Part shown: positions 35,089 through 43,355 of the stretch, one piece after another
Numbering within the stretch: position 1 is the stretch's first letter
How the letters are laid out: each line of letters begins with the position of its first letter
Source: Chitinophagaceae bacterium
GTDB taxonomy: Bacteria; Bacteroidota; Bacteroidia; Chitinophagales; Chitinophagaceae
Assembly: GCA_018335935.1 (NCBI GenBank)
Contig: JAGXRG010000071.1
Coordinates: 1 to 64,000, forward strand
Direction: 5' to 3'
Length of the DNA: 64,000 nucleotides
Position numbers and translations under genes: made by a program
The notes under the pieces: model-generated
Seen by the model: only the letters and a program-made list of their open reading frames with translations
What the model was told of the DNA's origin: nothing
Database searches by the model: none

Positions 35089-36409
35089 ATTTAGCTAAAT
35101 CTATTTTTACTTTTTTATTTTTAATTTTTTCATTCTTAATCAGCTGTAATACACCTCCAACTTTTGATTTTCTAACGGCAACAAATGAGAAAAAATCTTT
35201 TACCTCAATTAACCCTACATCTTCTTTTTTAAGTTGACCTTTATTAGTTAAAAATCCTACGATATCAATTTTATTCACCTTATCCTTCTTACCAGCTGCA
35301 ATAAACAATGTTGACCATTTTGTTTTTTCAGGTAATGAAACCTCACTTGGTACAATTAACTCTTCAGTAATTTCTGTAACAAAATTGGGTAAAGTTTCTT
35401 CTGCATGCAAAATTAATATTACAGTTCCACTTGCATCCATACGAGCAGTTCTACCATTTCTATGGGTATATATATCTTCAGTTGCTGGTAAATGATAATG
35501 AATAATATATCTAATATTTGGAATATCTAAACCTCTTGCAGCAAGATCGGTAGTTATTAATATATTATTACTTCCATTTCTAAATTTACTAAGGGCACTA
35601 TCTCTTTCGTGTTGTTCCATGGCACCATGATAAAACTCATTGGCCACACCTTTTTCCTTAAGCATTGCACTAACTCTTTCAACGCTTTCTCGATGATTAC
35701 AAAATACAATTGTAGACTGTCCGTTTAAAAAACAAATCAATCTAAATAAACAATCAACTTTATCTATTGCATCACTCTTAACAACCTTAGTAGAGAGTTT
35801 TTCAATAGGCAAAGAAACTCCACTTAAAAAATTGAGTTCATGTGGTTCACTCATCTGAACAAAATCAGGAATTGTAGCTCCTAAAGTGGCAGAAGTTAAA
35901 GTTCTAGTAGCTATAAATTTTAATGATTCAATTATAAATGCAAGCTCTTCTGTAAACCCTAATTCAAGTGTTTTATCAAATTCATCAATTACTAAATGAG
36001 TTATAGTTTCAACATTTATATTTTTTCTTCTAATATGATCTGCTAATCTTCCAGGAGTACCAACTATTAAGCTTGGAGCTTCAATTAAATTATTCTCTTC
36101 AATTTCTCTTTTATGCCCACCATAGCAACTTGTTATTTTAAAACCTGTTCCCATTTTCTTGAATACCATTTCAATTTGTTGTGCTAATTCTCTCGAAGGC
36201 ACAATAATTAAAGCTTCTGTATTTTTCTTAGTTTGAAGTTTTTCTAATAAGGGTATTAGAAAAGCAAGTGTTTTACCTGAACCAGTATCAGATAAAAGTA
36301 AAATCTGTTGTTGCAATTGATGTGCTTCAATTGAAGCTTCTTGCATAGCATTTAATTCAACTATATTTAAATTCTGAAGAATTGTTTGTAAAGACCATTG
36401 TTGTTGCAT
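35087..36409 (-). CDS. dbpA: DbpA-like DEAD-box RNA helicase (DEFD variant)
   Basis: A 440-residue helicase with both RecA-like domains: motif I 'SDTGSGKT' (40-47), 'PSREL', 'GTPGR', motif II DEFD (142-145) where most relatives have DEAD, 'SAT' (173-175), and motif VI 'HRNGRTARM'. The last 75 residues ('VNKIDIVGFLTNKGQLKK', 'DVGLIEVKDFFSFVAVRK') match the RNA-binding domain that gives DbpA its specificity for 23S rRNA helix 92. It therefore probably acts in large-subunit assembly. Asp-Glu-x-Asp is preserved, so ATPase activity is expected. The stop codon lies inside the bidirectional terminator. Confidence 0.88.
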   Translation of the reverse strand: MQQQWSLQTILQNLNIVELNAMQEASIEAHQLQQQILLLSDTGSGKTLAFLIPLLEKLQTKKNTEALIIVPSRELAQQIEMVFKKMGTGFKITSCYGGHKREIEENNLIEAPSLIVGTPGRLADHIRRKNINVETITHLVIDEFDKTLELGFTEELAFIIESLKFIATRTLTSATLGATIPDFVQMSEPHELNFLSGVSLPIEKLSTKVVKSDAIDKVDCLFRLICFLNGQSTIVFCNHRESVERVSAMLKEKGVANEFYHGAMEQHERDSALSKFRNGSNNILITTDLAARGLDIPNIRYIIHYHLPATEDIYTHRNGRTARMDASGTVILILHAEETLPNFVTEITEELIVPSEVSLPEKTKWSTLFIAAGKKDKVNKIDIVGFLTNKGQLKKEDVGLIEVKDFFSFVAVRKSKVGGVLQLIKNEKIKNKKVKIDLAK

Positions 36410-36485
36410 AACTGCAAAAGTAACTAAAAGCTTTGGCTTACTTAAATCACATTCAATACTTTTGATAAATTAACAATTAGAATAC

Positions 36486-37046
36486 ATGGGTAAATTATTT
36501 TGGAAACTGTTTTTAAAGTGTTTTGGATGGAATACAAATGTGCTATTTCCCAAACATATTAAGAAAGCTGTTGTAATTGTTGGTCCACATACTAGTAATT
36601 GGGATTTTGTTTTTGGATTGGCCTATAGAAGTGTAAGTGAAATTAGACATTCTAAATATTTAGGTAAATCTCAATTATTTAAATGGCCCTATGGCTTTAT
36701 ATTTAGATGGCTTGGTGGCATACCTGTAGATAGAAAGCAAAAACACAATTTAGTTGAGCAAGTAGCAACACTCTTTAACCAGGAAGATGAATTACTATTA
36801 GCCATTGCACCAGAGGGAACAAGAAAAAAAGTGATTCAACTAAAAACCGGATTCTATCATATTGCTAAAACTGCTCAAGTGCCAATAGTAATGGCAGGTA
36901 TGGATTTTGAAAAGAAAACCTTAGTTTATGCTGAGCCATTTTATACAACTGAAAACGAAGCTGAAGATTTTAAAAAAATAATTCATTTTTTTGGAAATAT
37001 AAAGGGCAAAAATCCTGCTCAAGGTCTAGCACATCTTGTAGAATAA
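36486..37046 (+). CDS. PlsC-like lysophospholipid acyltransferase
   Basis: A 186-residue acyltransferase with 'PHTSNWDF' (HX4D-type motif, His and Asp catalytic), 'GGIPVDR' and 'APEGTRKK' (EGTR motif) in order. It lacks the N-terminal membrane helices of full PlsC (about 240 residues), as do other small relatives in this family. It transfers an acyl chain to a lysophospholipid or similar acceptor at the membrane. Divergent from dbpA, 76 nt apart. Confidence 0.88.
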   Translation: MGKLFWKLFLKCFGWNTNVLFPKHIKKAVVIVGPHTSNWDFVFGLAYRSVSEIRHSKYLGKSQLFKWPYGFIFRWLGGIPVDRKQKHNLVEQVATLFNQEDELLLAIAPEGTRKKVIQLKTGFYHIAKTAQVPIVMAGMDFEKKTLVYAEPFYTTENEAEDFKKIIHFFGNIKGKNPAQGLAHLVE

Positions 37047-37149
37047 TGTTTGCTAAAAAAATGCTAAAGTATAAATCAATAAGTTGTTATTCCTATTAAA
37101 AAAAATCACACTTCTTAAATTTGCTGCAGAAATACAAAACACACATTAC

Positions 37150-38034
37150 ATGAAAAACAAACTTTTATTCTTAACACTTGCAGCAACCATGTTTTTTGCT
37201 TCATGTGTAAGTAGAAAAAAATTAGATGAAGCCCAAGCTAAATATTTAACATTAAATGCTTCTCATACCTTATTGAAAGGCGATTTAAAAGATTGTGAAG
37301 ACACAGTTGCATTATTGAGAAAAAGTAAAGCATTAGCAGAAACTGATAACTCTTATTTAAAAAATAAAATAGCCGATTTAAATAAACAAATTGATTATTT
37401 AAAAGAAAATAGCTCAACTGTTTTAAATCAGTTGAAAGATTTAAGTGTTGTAACTTCTTCTCAAGCAGAAAGCATTAAAAAAAGTTTAGAAAACATTGGT
37501 GCTAAAGACAATTACATCAGAACACTTCAATCGAGTATTGCTCAAAAAGATTCTTTAAACTTGGCTTTAGTAATGAATTTAAAAGGTGCTTTAGCCGATG
37601 TTAATGATAAAGACATTGAGGTAAAAGTTGAGAAAGGAGTTGTATATATTTCAATTTCTGATAAACTTTTATTTAAAACTGGAAGTTACGATATCACTCC
37701 TGCAGCTATGACTGTTTTAGGAAAAGTAGCAACAGTATTAAACAATCAACCAAATATTGAATTTTTAGTTGAAGGGCATACTGATAGTTTGCCTATAAGT
37801 AGAGGTGATATTAAAGACAACTGGGATCTAAGTGTTCTTAGAGCTACTTCAGTAGTAAGATTATTACAAACAAAGTATAATTTAGACCCTAAAAGAATGA
37901 CTGCTGGTGGTAGAGGAGAATATGTTCCTGTATCTTCTAACAATACTGCTGAAGGTAGAGCTACAAACAGAAGAACAAGAATTGTTATCTTACCTCAATT
38001 AGATCAGTTTTTTCAACTTCTTGAAAAAAAATAG
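37150..38034 (+). CDS. OmpA-family lipoprotein
   Basis: A 294-residue lipoprotein ('ATMFFASCVSRKK', lipobox Cys about 19). I start at ATG 37150; the frame is open to TTG 37084, but that extension has no signal peptide. A long coiled coil (about 25-150) is followed by an OmpA C-terminal domain (about 165-285: 'LLFKTGSYDITPAAM', 'EGHTDSLPISRGDIKDNWDLS', 'RATSVVRLL', 'RRTRIVILP'). It should tether the outer membrane to peptidoglycan. A bidirectional terminator follows. Confidence 0.93.
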   Translation: MKNKLLFLTLAATMFFASCVSRKKLDEAQAKYLTLNASHTLLKGDLKDCEDTVALLRKSKALAETDNSYLKNKIADLNKQIDYLKENSSTVLNQLKDLSVVTSSQAESIKKSLENIGAKDNYIRTLQSSIAQKDSLNLALVMNLKGALADVNDKDIEVKVEKGVVYISISDKLLFKTGSYDITPAAMTVLGKVATVLNNQPNIEFLVEGHTDSLPISRGDIKDNWDLSVLRATSVVRLLQTKYNLDPKRMTAGGRGEYVPVSSNNTAEGRATNRRTRIVILPQLDQFFQLLEKK

Positions 38035-38053
38035 TTTCAAGTATAAATGAATT

Positions 38054-38086
38054 AAAAAATAGCCACTAATTAGTGGCTATTTTTTT
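38054..38086. terminator. Bidirectional terminator between ompA-like and permease genes
   Basis: A perfect 32-bp palindrome (38054-38085, A6-tagged stem AGCCACTAA/TTAGTGGCT, then T7). It ends both the OmpA-family lipoprotein gene and, on the other strand, overlaps the last codons (Asn-Ser-His-stop) of the permease gene. Confidence 0.9.
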
Positions 38087-39398
38087 GTTTAATTGTTACT
38101 CGTTTTTGAATTATTTTATTGAAAAAATAAAAAATAATGGTTAATACAATAAAAATAATTAGTGCTTTAAATTCATCAAATTTCAAATTCGATAAAAACC
38201 AAATAATTACTGCAATTGATAATAAAGGAATCGTTAACCCAAAAGGAATTTTAAAAGTAGAAAGTTGAGTGCTGGATTTTGTAAACCTTAATTTAATTGT
38301 AGCTAACACTACTGCTAAAAAAATGATAAGAATAGATGAACTAGAAAGTATAGCTAATGATGTAAAACTTCCAGAAACTGCAACCAATACAGTTAAAAAA
38401 CTAAAGAATAGTATAGATATATAAGGTGTAGCAAACTTTGGGTGTAATTTACTTAAGTATACAGGCAATAATTTTTTTTCTGAAGCAGCAAATAAAACTC
38501 TAGATGTTGCTAAAACATCTCCACTTAATAAACTAAACATTGATACAAAACTTGCTATCAAAATAATAACACTTCCAATGGGTCCAACAATTTTAACTGC
38601 AAGAGCTATTAGCGGTGCTGCTTGATGGTTTAATAAATCTTTACCTAGAACTCCTTGAGCAACAAATTGTGTCAATAAATAAATTAGCACAACAGTTGAA
38701 ATACTAATAAATATAGCTTTAGGAATTGTTTTGTTGGGATTCTTAATTTCACCACTTATACTTAAAGCAGTTTCGGCACCAAAAAAAGCAAATAACAAAA
38801 TCAAAGAAGTTTCTCCAATAGTTTTAAATTCAGGAATAGAATGAACAACAATATTTTGTTTAGAGATGTGAAATAACCCAATAACAATAATTAATACTAA
38901 TGGAACCATTTTTACTATAGTGGTTACCATTACAAATCGTATTCCAGATTTAACACCCACAATATTTACAAAAGCAAACAATCCATATAGAAATAGAATA
39001 AATAAACCCTTACTAAACGAATATTGAAATAAGGGGTGAAAATCTTTGATTAAATCAAATAAAGCATTGGCAATGGCAGCATCAGCCAAAATACTATAGC
39101 CTAACCAAAAAAGAGTATTAATAATAAAGCCAATTAATGGTCCAAAAGCTGCATCAACATAAGCATATGCTCCTCCTGAAGTAGTAACCTTGCTACCTAC
39201 TTCAGCAAAACATAACATGATTAAAATAATTAGTATAGCACAAAATAAATAAGCAATAAAACTAGCAGGGCCTAACTTCTCTGCCACAATTGCTGGTAAG
39301 ATAAATATTCCTGCTCCAATCGTTAAGTTTATTGCATTAAGAGATAAGCCCCAAACACCAACTTCTCTTTTTAGTTGAACTGTTTCTTGCTTTTGCAT
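38070..39398 (-). CDS. APC-family amino acid permease
   Basis: A 442-residue membrane protein with about 12 hydrophobic segments. It begins with the APC signature 'GLSLNAINLTIGAGIFILP' (unwound TM1 with GAGIF) and 'GGAYAYVDAAFGPLIGF' in TM3, as in LeuT-fold amino acid/polyamine transporters, and ends with a hydrophilic tail. Members import amino acids or polyamines with protons or exchange them; the substrate cannot be read here. The divergent MBL gene begins 72 nt away. Confidence 0.93.
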   Translation of the reverse strand: MQKQETVQLKREVGVWGLSLNAINLTIGAGIFILPAIVAEKLGPASFIAYLFCAILIILIMLCFAEVGSKVTTSGGAYAYVDAAFGPLIGFIINTLFWLGYSILADAAIANALFDLIKDFHPLFQYSFSKGLFILFLYGLFAFVNIVGVKSGIRFVMVTTIVKMVPLVLIIVIGLFHISKQNIVVHSIPEFKTIGETSLILLFAFFGAETALSISGEIKNPNKTIPKAIFISISTVVLIYLLTQFVAQGVLGKDLLNHQAAPLIALAVKIVGPIGSVIILIASFVSMFSLLSGDVLATSRVLFAASEKKLLPVYLSKLHPKFATPYISILFFSFLTVLVAVSGSFTSLAILSSSSILIIFLAVVLATIKLRFTKSSTQLSTFKIPFGLTIPLLSIAVIIWFLSNLKFDEFKALIIFIVLTIIFYFFNKIIQKRVTIKQKNSH

Positions 39399-39470
39399 CT
39401 TTAAAACTAATACATTTATTATAGTTGCCCATTAATAATTACTTTAGAGAAATATTTTAAAAATAATGGA

Positions 39471-40412
39471 ATGAAGAATTTTTTATTATTACTGATTTGC
39501 TTTTCAATTGCTTCATATGGTTTGGCTAATAAAATTTCTGACACTACCACTAAGCAGGTATCACTACTAATTCTTGGCACCATTCAAGATGCTGGTTCTC
39601 CACAGATTAATTGTAAGAAAGATTGTTGTAAAGAATTACTAATTAATCCTGATAGAACTAGAAAAATTGTTTCAATAGGAGTACTAGATCACTATTATAA
39701 AAAGAAATATTTAATTGAAGCCACACCATACATTACTTCTCAATCTCAAACATTGCAAAATCTAATTAGTAGTCAAAATTTTTTAGATGGTATCTTTTTA
39801 ACTCATGCACATATAGGTCATTATACTGGATTAATGTATTTAGGAAAAGAAGGTATGAATGCTACAAACCTTAATGTTTATACCATGCCAAAAATGAAAT
39901 TGTTTTTAGAGAATAATGGACCTTGGAATCAGCTTGTTAAAAATAAAAATATTGCCCTACAAGAATTAAAAAATGAAATATCAGTATCATTATCACCTCA
40001 GCTTTCTGTAATACCATTTTTAGTTCCACATAGAGATGAATATTCTGAAACAGTTGGATACACTATTGTTGGTCCGAATAAAAAAGCTTTGTTTATACCA
40101 GATATTGATAAATGGGAAAAGTGGAATAAAAATATTATTGAAGAAATTAGAAAAGTTGATTATGCATTTATTGATGGTACTTTCTTTGATGCTGTAGAAA
40201 TTAATAATAGAAATATTGCAGAAATTCCACATCCATTTATTATTGAAAGCATGAAGCTTTTTGAGAACTTATCTAAAGTAGAAAAAAGCAAAATCTATTT
40301 CATTCATTTTAATCATACAAATCCTGTTTTACAAACAAATAGTGAACAAGAAAAATTAATCAAAAAAAATGGGTTTCATATCAGTAAAATAAACGATACC
40401 TTCATTTTATAA
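39471..40412 (+). CDS. Secreted metallo-beta-lactamase-fold hydrolase (PqqB-like)
   Basis: A 313-residue protein with a signal peptide (about 1-19) and MBL metal-binding motifs: 'LTHAHIGHYTGL' (HxHxxH variant with Gly between, about 104-115), 'VPHRDEYSETVGY', and 'FIHFNHTNP' near the C-terminus. 'LGTIQDAGSPQINCKKDCC' at the start is typical of a Bacteroidota PqqB-like subfamily, in which no PQQ role is established. Probably a periplasmic hydrolase. It precedes the amidase gene by 15 nt. Confidence 0.87.
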   Translation: MKNFLLLLICFSIASYGLANKISDTTTKQVSLLILGTIQDAGSPQINCKKDCCKELLINPDRTRKIVSIGVLDHYYKKKYLIEATPYITSQSQTLQNLISSQNFLDGIFLTHAHIGHYTGLMYLGKEGMNATNLNVYTMPKMKLFLENNGPWNQLVKNKNIALQELKNEISVSLSPQLSVIPFLVPHRDEYSETVGYTIVGPNKKALFIPDIDKWEKWNKNIIEEIRKVDYAFIDGTFFDAVEINNRNIAEIPHPFIIESMKLFENLSKVEKSKIYFIHFNHTNPVLQTNSEQEKLIKKNGFHISKINDTFIL

Positions 40413-40427
40413 CTAAAATAAAATTTA

Positions 40428-42044
40428 ATGAAAAGAAGAGATTTTATTTCAACCAGCACTATAGCAGCAGTTGGTATTACATCAATACTTTCTAGTTCTT
40501 GCAAAAACGATAAAGAAGTAACAAAAGAAACAATGAAAGAAACTAAAGACGATTTTGAATTGAATGAAATAACCATTCAGCAATTGCAAGATAAAATGAA
40601 GAATGGTTCTTACACTTCAGAGCAAATTACACAACTATATTTAAAAAGAATTGAAGCTATTGATAAGAATGGGCCACGATTAAATGCAGTTATAGAAATT
40701 AATCCAGATGCTTTAGCAATTGCAAAAGAAATGGATAAAGAAAGAAAAACTGGCAAAGTTCGAAGTGCTTTACATGGAATTCCTGTTTTAATAAAAGATA
40801 ATATTGATACAGCAGATAAAATGATGACAACTGCTGGTTCTTTAGCCTTATTCAATCATCATGCAAAAGAAGATGCATTTATTGTAAAACAATTAAGAGA
40901 AGCTGGTGTAGTGTTGTTAGGTAAAACTAATTTATCAGAATGGGCAAATTTCCGTTCCACAAAATCATGTTCAGGTTGGAGCAGCAGAGGTGGACAAACA
41001 AAAAATCCTTACATCTTAGATCATAATCCTTGTGGTTCTAGTTCTGGTTCAGGTGTTGCAGTTGCTGCAAATCTTTGTGCAGTTGCTATTGGCACAGAAA
41101 CTGATGGTTCAATAACTTGTCCTGCTGCAGTAAATGGTGCTGTTGGTTTAAAGCCAACTGTTGGCTTGGTAAGTCGTTCAGGCATTATTCCTATTTCATC
41201 AACACAAGATACGGCAGGCCCAATTGCAAGAACTGTAACTGATGCAGCAATTTTATTATCTGCAATTACTGGTATAGATGCTTTAGACAATAAAACAAAA
41301 GAAAGCAATGGGAAGATAGAAAAAGATTATACAAAGTTTTTAAAATTAGATGGATTAAAGGGTAAAAGAATTGGTATGGAAAAAAAGAAATATGAAAATC
41401 AATTCTTAGAAGCATTGTTTGAAAAAATAATTAATGCACTTAAAAATTCGGGTGCAGAAATTGTAGATGTTGAATACTTGGAAAAAATTAATAAACTGGG
41501 AGATGCAGAATATGAAGTGTTGAAGTTTGAATATAAGGATGGCTTGAATAAATACTTTGCAAATGCCAACACATCAATAAAAACAATTGATGATGTAATT
41601 GCTTTCAATAAGCAAAACGAAAATGAAGCCATGCCAACTTTTAAGCAAGAAATCTTAGAAGCCAGTGTAAAAATGAAAGGATTAGATAGCAAAGACTATT
41701 TGGAAGCATTAAATAAAAGTCATGAAGGCTCTAAAAATATGATTGATGATGTAATGAAATCAAATAATTTAGATGCCATTTGTGGATTAACTATGGGCCC
41801 TGCTTGCAGCATTGATACAATTTATGGAGATCGTTGGGGTGAAGTATTTTTAACAGCACCAGCTGCCATGAGTGGATATCCTCATATTACAGTGCCTGCA
41901 GGAAAAGTGTATGATTTACCTGTTGGCGTTTCTTTTTTTAGTACAGCATATCAAGAACCAAAATTATTTGAAATTGCTTTTTCATTTGAACAAGCAACCA
42001 AACAAAGAACAATGCCTAATTTTAAACCTTCATTTTTAGCATAA
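40428..42044 (+). CDS. Amidase-signature hydrolase, exported
   Basis: A 538-residue protein. The N-terminus 'MKRRDF' followed by a hydrophobic stretch and 'SSSCKN' looks like a Tat-type lipoprotein signal. The amidase-signature triad is visible: K123 ('VLIKDNIDTAD'), cis-Ser about S204 in 'CGSSSGSG', and nucleophile S228 in 'GTETDGSITC'. It hydrolyses an amide, perhaps of an amino acid or peptide in the periplasm. The following PH-domain gene overlaps its stop by 1 nt (TAATG), so the two are coupled. Confidence 0.92.
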   Translation: MKRRDFISTSTIAAVGITSILSSSCKNDKEVTKETMKETKDDFELNEITIQQLQDKMKNGSYTSEQITQLYLKRIEAIDKNGPRLNAVIEINPDALAIAKEMDKERKTGKVRSALHGIPVLIKDNIDTADKMMTTAGSLALFNHHAKEDAFIVKQLREAGVVLLGKTNLSEWANFRSTKSCSGWSSRGGQTKNPYILDHNPCGSSSGSGVAVAANLCAVAIGTETDGSITCPAAVNGAVGLKPTVGLVSRSGIIPISSTQDTAGPIARTVTDAAILLSAITGIDALDNKTKESNGKIEKDYTKFLKLDGLKGKRIGMEKKKYENQFLEALFEKIINALKNSGAEIVDVEYLEKINKLGDAEYEVLKFEYKDGLNKYFANANTSIKTIDDVIAFNKQNENEAMPTFKQEILEASVKMKGLDSKDYLEALNKSHEGSKNMIDDVMKSNNLDAICGLTMGPACSIDTIYGDRWGEVFLTAPAAMSGYPHITVPAGKVYDLPVGVSFFSTAYQEPKLFEIAFSFEQATKQRTMPNFKPSFLA

Positions 42045-42535
42045 TGGAATTTAAAGCATCAATGGATAAAACAACTAAGCTCATTACAACATTTGTAATA
42101 TTTATTTTAATTGTTGTAATGATATTACCGTTTATTTCGATTCCAAAACCATTAAACATTTTATTTCCTCTTTTTTCTGCATTAATCCCTTTAATCATTT
42201 TTTTAATTCCTATTTTATATAAACCAAAATTTTATTCAATTGAAGTTAATCAAGTTATTATTCATCGAACAATGAATGATATTAAATTATTAAAAAGTGA
42301 AATAATATCTGTTGGTCAATTAGAAAAAGAAAAACTAAAAGGAACCATTAGAACTTTTGGTGTTGGTGGTTTATTTGGATATTTCGGAAAATTCTATAAT
42401 AATAAAATTGGTGTAATGACTTTGTATGCCACCAGAAGAAGTAATTATGTTTTAATTAAAACTTCAGCAAATAAAAAAATAATTCTAACACCCGATAACC
42501 CTGAAGATTTTGTAAAAGAGTTTTATAAAATGTAG
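42044..42535 (+). CDS. Membrane protein with bacterial PH-like domain
   Basis: A 163-residue protein: two hydrophobic hairpins (about 11-60), followed by a soluble region with strand-rich PH-like character ('YSIEVNQVIIHRTMNDIKL', 'GVMTLYATRRSNYVLIKT', 'ILTPDNPEDFVKEF'), a layout known for small bacterial PH-domain membrane proteins. No function is established. Coupled to the amidase gene by a one-base overlap. Confidence 0.85.
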   Translation: MEFKASMDKTTKLITTFVIFILIVVMILPFISIPKPLNILFPLFSALIPLIIFLIPILYKPKFYSIEVNQVIIHRTMNDIKLLKSEIISVGQLEKEKLKGTIRTFGVGGLFGYFGKFYNNKIGVMTLYATRRSNYVLIKTSANKKIILTPDNPEDFVKEFYKM

Positions 42536-42579
42536 CTTACAACTTTTTCATCGTTTACTTTTGCAGTGAATTTTAGTTC

Positions 42580-43257
42580 ATGAATATTCATATAATTTCT
42601 GTTGTTCCTGATTTATTAGAAAGTCCTTTTAATCATAGTATTCTTAAACGTGCTAAAGAAAAGGGACTACTAAATGTTTATGTACATAATCTTCGTAAAT
42701 GGGCAATTAACAAACATGCTCAAGTTGATGACTACCAATATGGTGGTGGTGCAGGCATGGTAATCATGTGTGAACCATTAGTAAATGCTATTGAAGAATT
42801 GCAGCAAACTACTAAGTTCGATGAAATTATATATGTAACTCCCGATGCTGAACAATTCAAACAAACACATGCAAATCAACTATCAATGTTGCAAAATATT
42901 TTAATTATTTGTGGACATTATAAAGGCATAGATCAACGCATCAGAGATCATTACATTACCAAAGAAATATCTATTGGTGATTATGTTTTAAGTGGTGGAG
43001 AATTAGCTGCAGCCATTTTAGTAGATGCAATTGGTAGATTATTACCTGGAGTTTTGAATGATGAAACTTCTGCACTAACAGATTCTTTTCAGGATGGATT
43101 ATTAGCTCCACCAGTTTATACAAGACCAGTTGATTTTAAAGGTTGGAAAGTTCCTGAAATACTACTTACAGGCAATCCTAAACTAATAGAAGAATGGCGT
43201 TTTGAAAAAGCTGTTGAAAGGACCATTCAAATTCGCCCAGATTTAATGAAAGAATAA
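42580..43257 (+). CDS. trmD: tRNA (guanine-37-N1)-methyltransferase
   Basis: A 225-residue SPOUT enzyme, the usual length. The trefoil knot and SAM-binding motifs are clear: 'YQYGGGAGMVIMCEP', 'IICGHYKGIDQRI', 'EISIGDYVLSGGELAA', and 'PPVYTRPVDFKGWKVPEILL' for tRNA recognition. It methylates G37 of tRNAs with GNN codon partners to prevent +1 frameshifting. No rplS or rimM lies beside it, unlike in many bacteria. Confidence 0.96.
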   Translation: MNIHIISVVPDLLESPFNHSILKRAKEKGLLNVYVHNLRKWAINKHAQVDDYQYGGGAGMVIMCEPLVNAIEELQQTTKFDEIIYVTPDAEQFKQTHANQLSMLQNILIICGHYKGIDQRIRDHYITKEISIGDYVLSGGELAAAILVDAIGRLLPGVLNDETSALTDSFQDGLLAPPVYTRPVDFKGWKVPEILLTGNPKLIEEWRFEKAVERTIQIRPDLMKE

Positions 43258-43281
43258 TTGTATTTTTTCTCAACTAATAAA

Positions 43282-43301
43282 TGTCATAAAAAACTATGAC
43301 A
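43282..43301 (+). promoter_or_regulatory. Inverted repeat upstream of TonB receptor, possible operator
   Basis: TGTCATA-N6-TATGACA, a perfect 7-bp inverted repeat, 55 nt before the receptor start. It is centred where an operator for an iron/heme regulator could bind, but it does not match the Fur box closely and the stem is short, so this is tentative. Confidence 0.4.
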
Positions 43302-43355
43302 ATCTCATGATAATTAAAAAAAATACTAGAACGAGTTTTGCATTAAGAAAACAAT

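Noticed and set aside
41021-41692. Antisense ORFs inside the amidase gene
   Set aside because: The amidase catalytic motifs are intact on the plus strand; the reverse frames have no domain signal.
43282-43301. Fur box upstream of the TonB receptor
   Set aside because: The repeat TGTCATA-N6-TATGACA does not match the 19-bp Fur consensus well; kept only as a weak possible operator.
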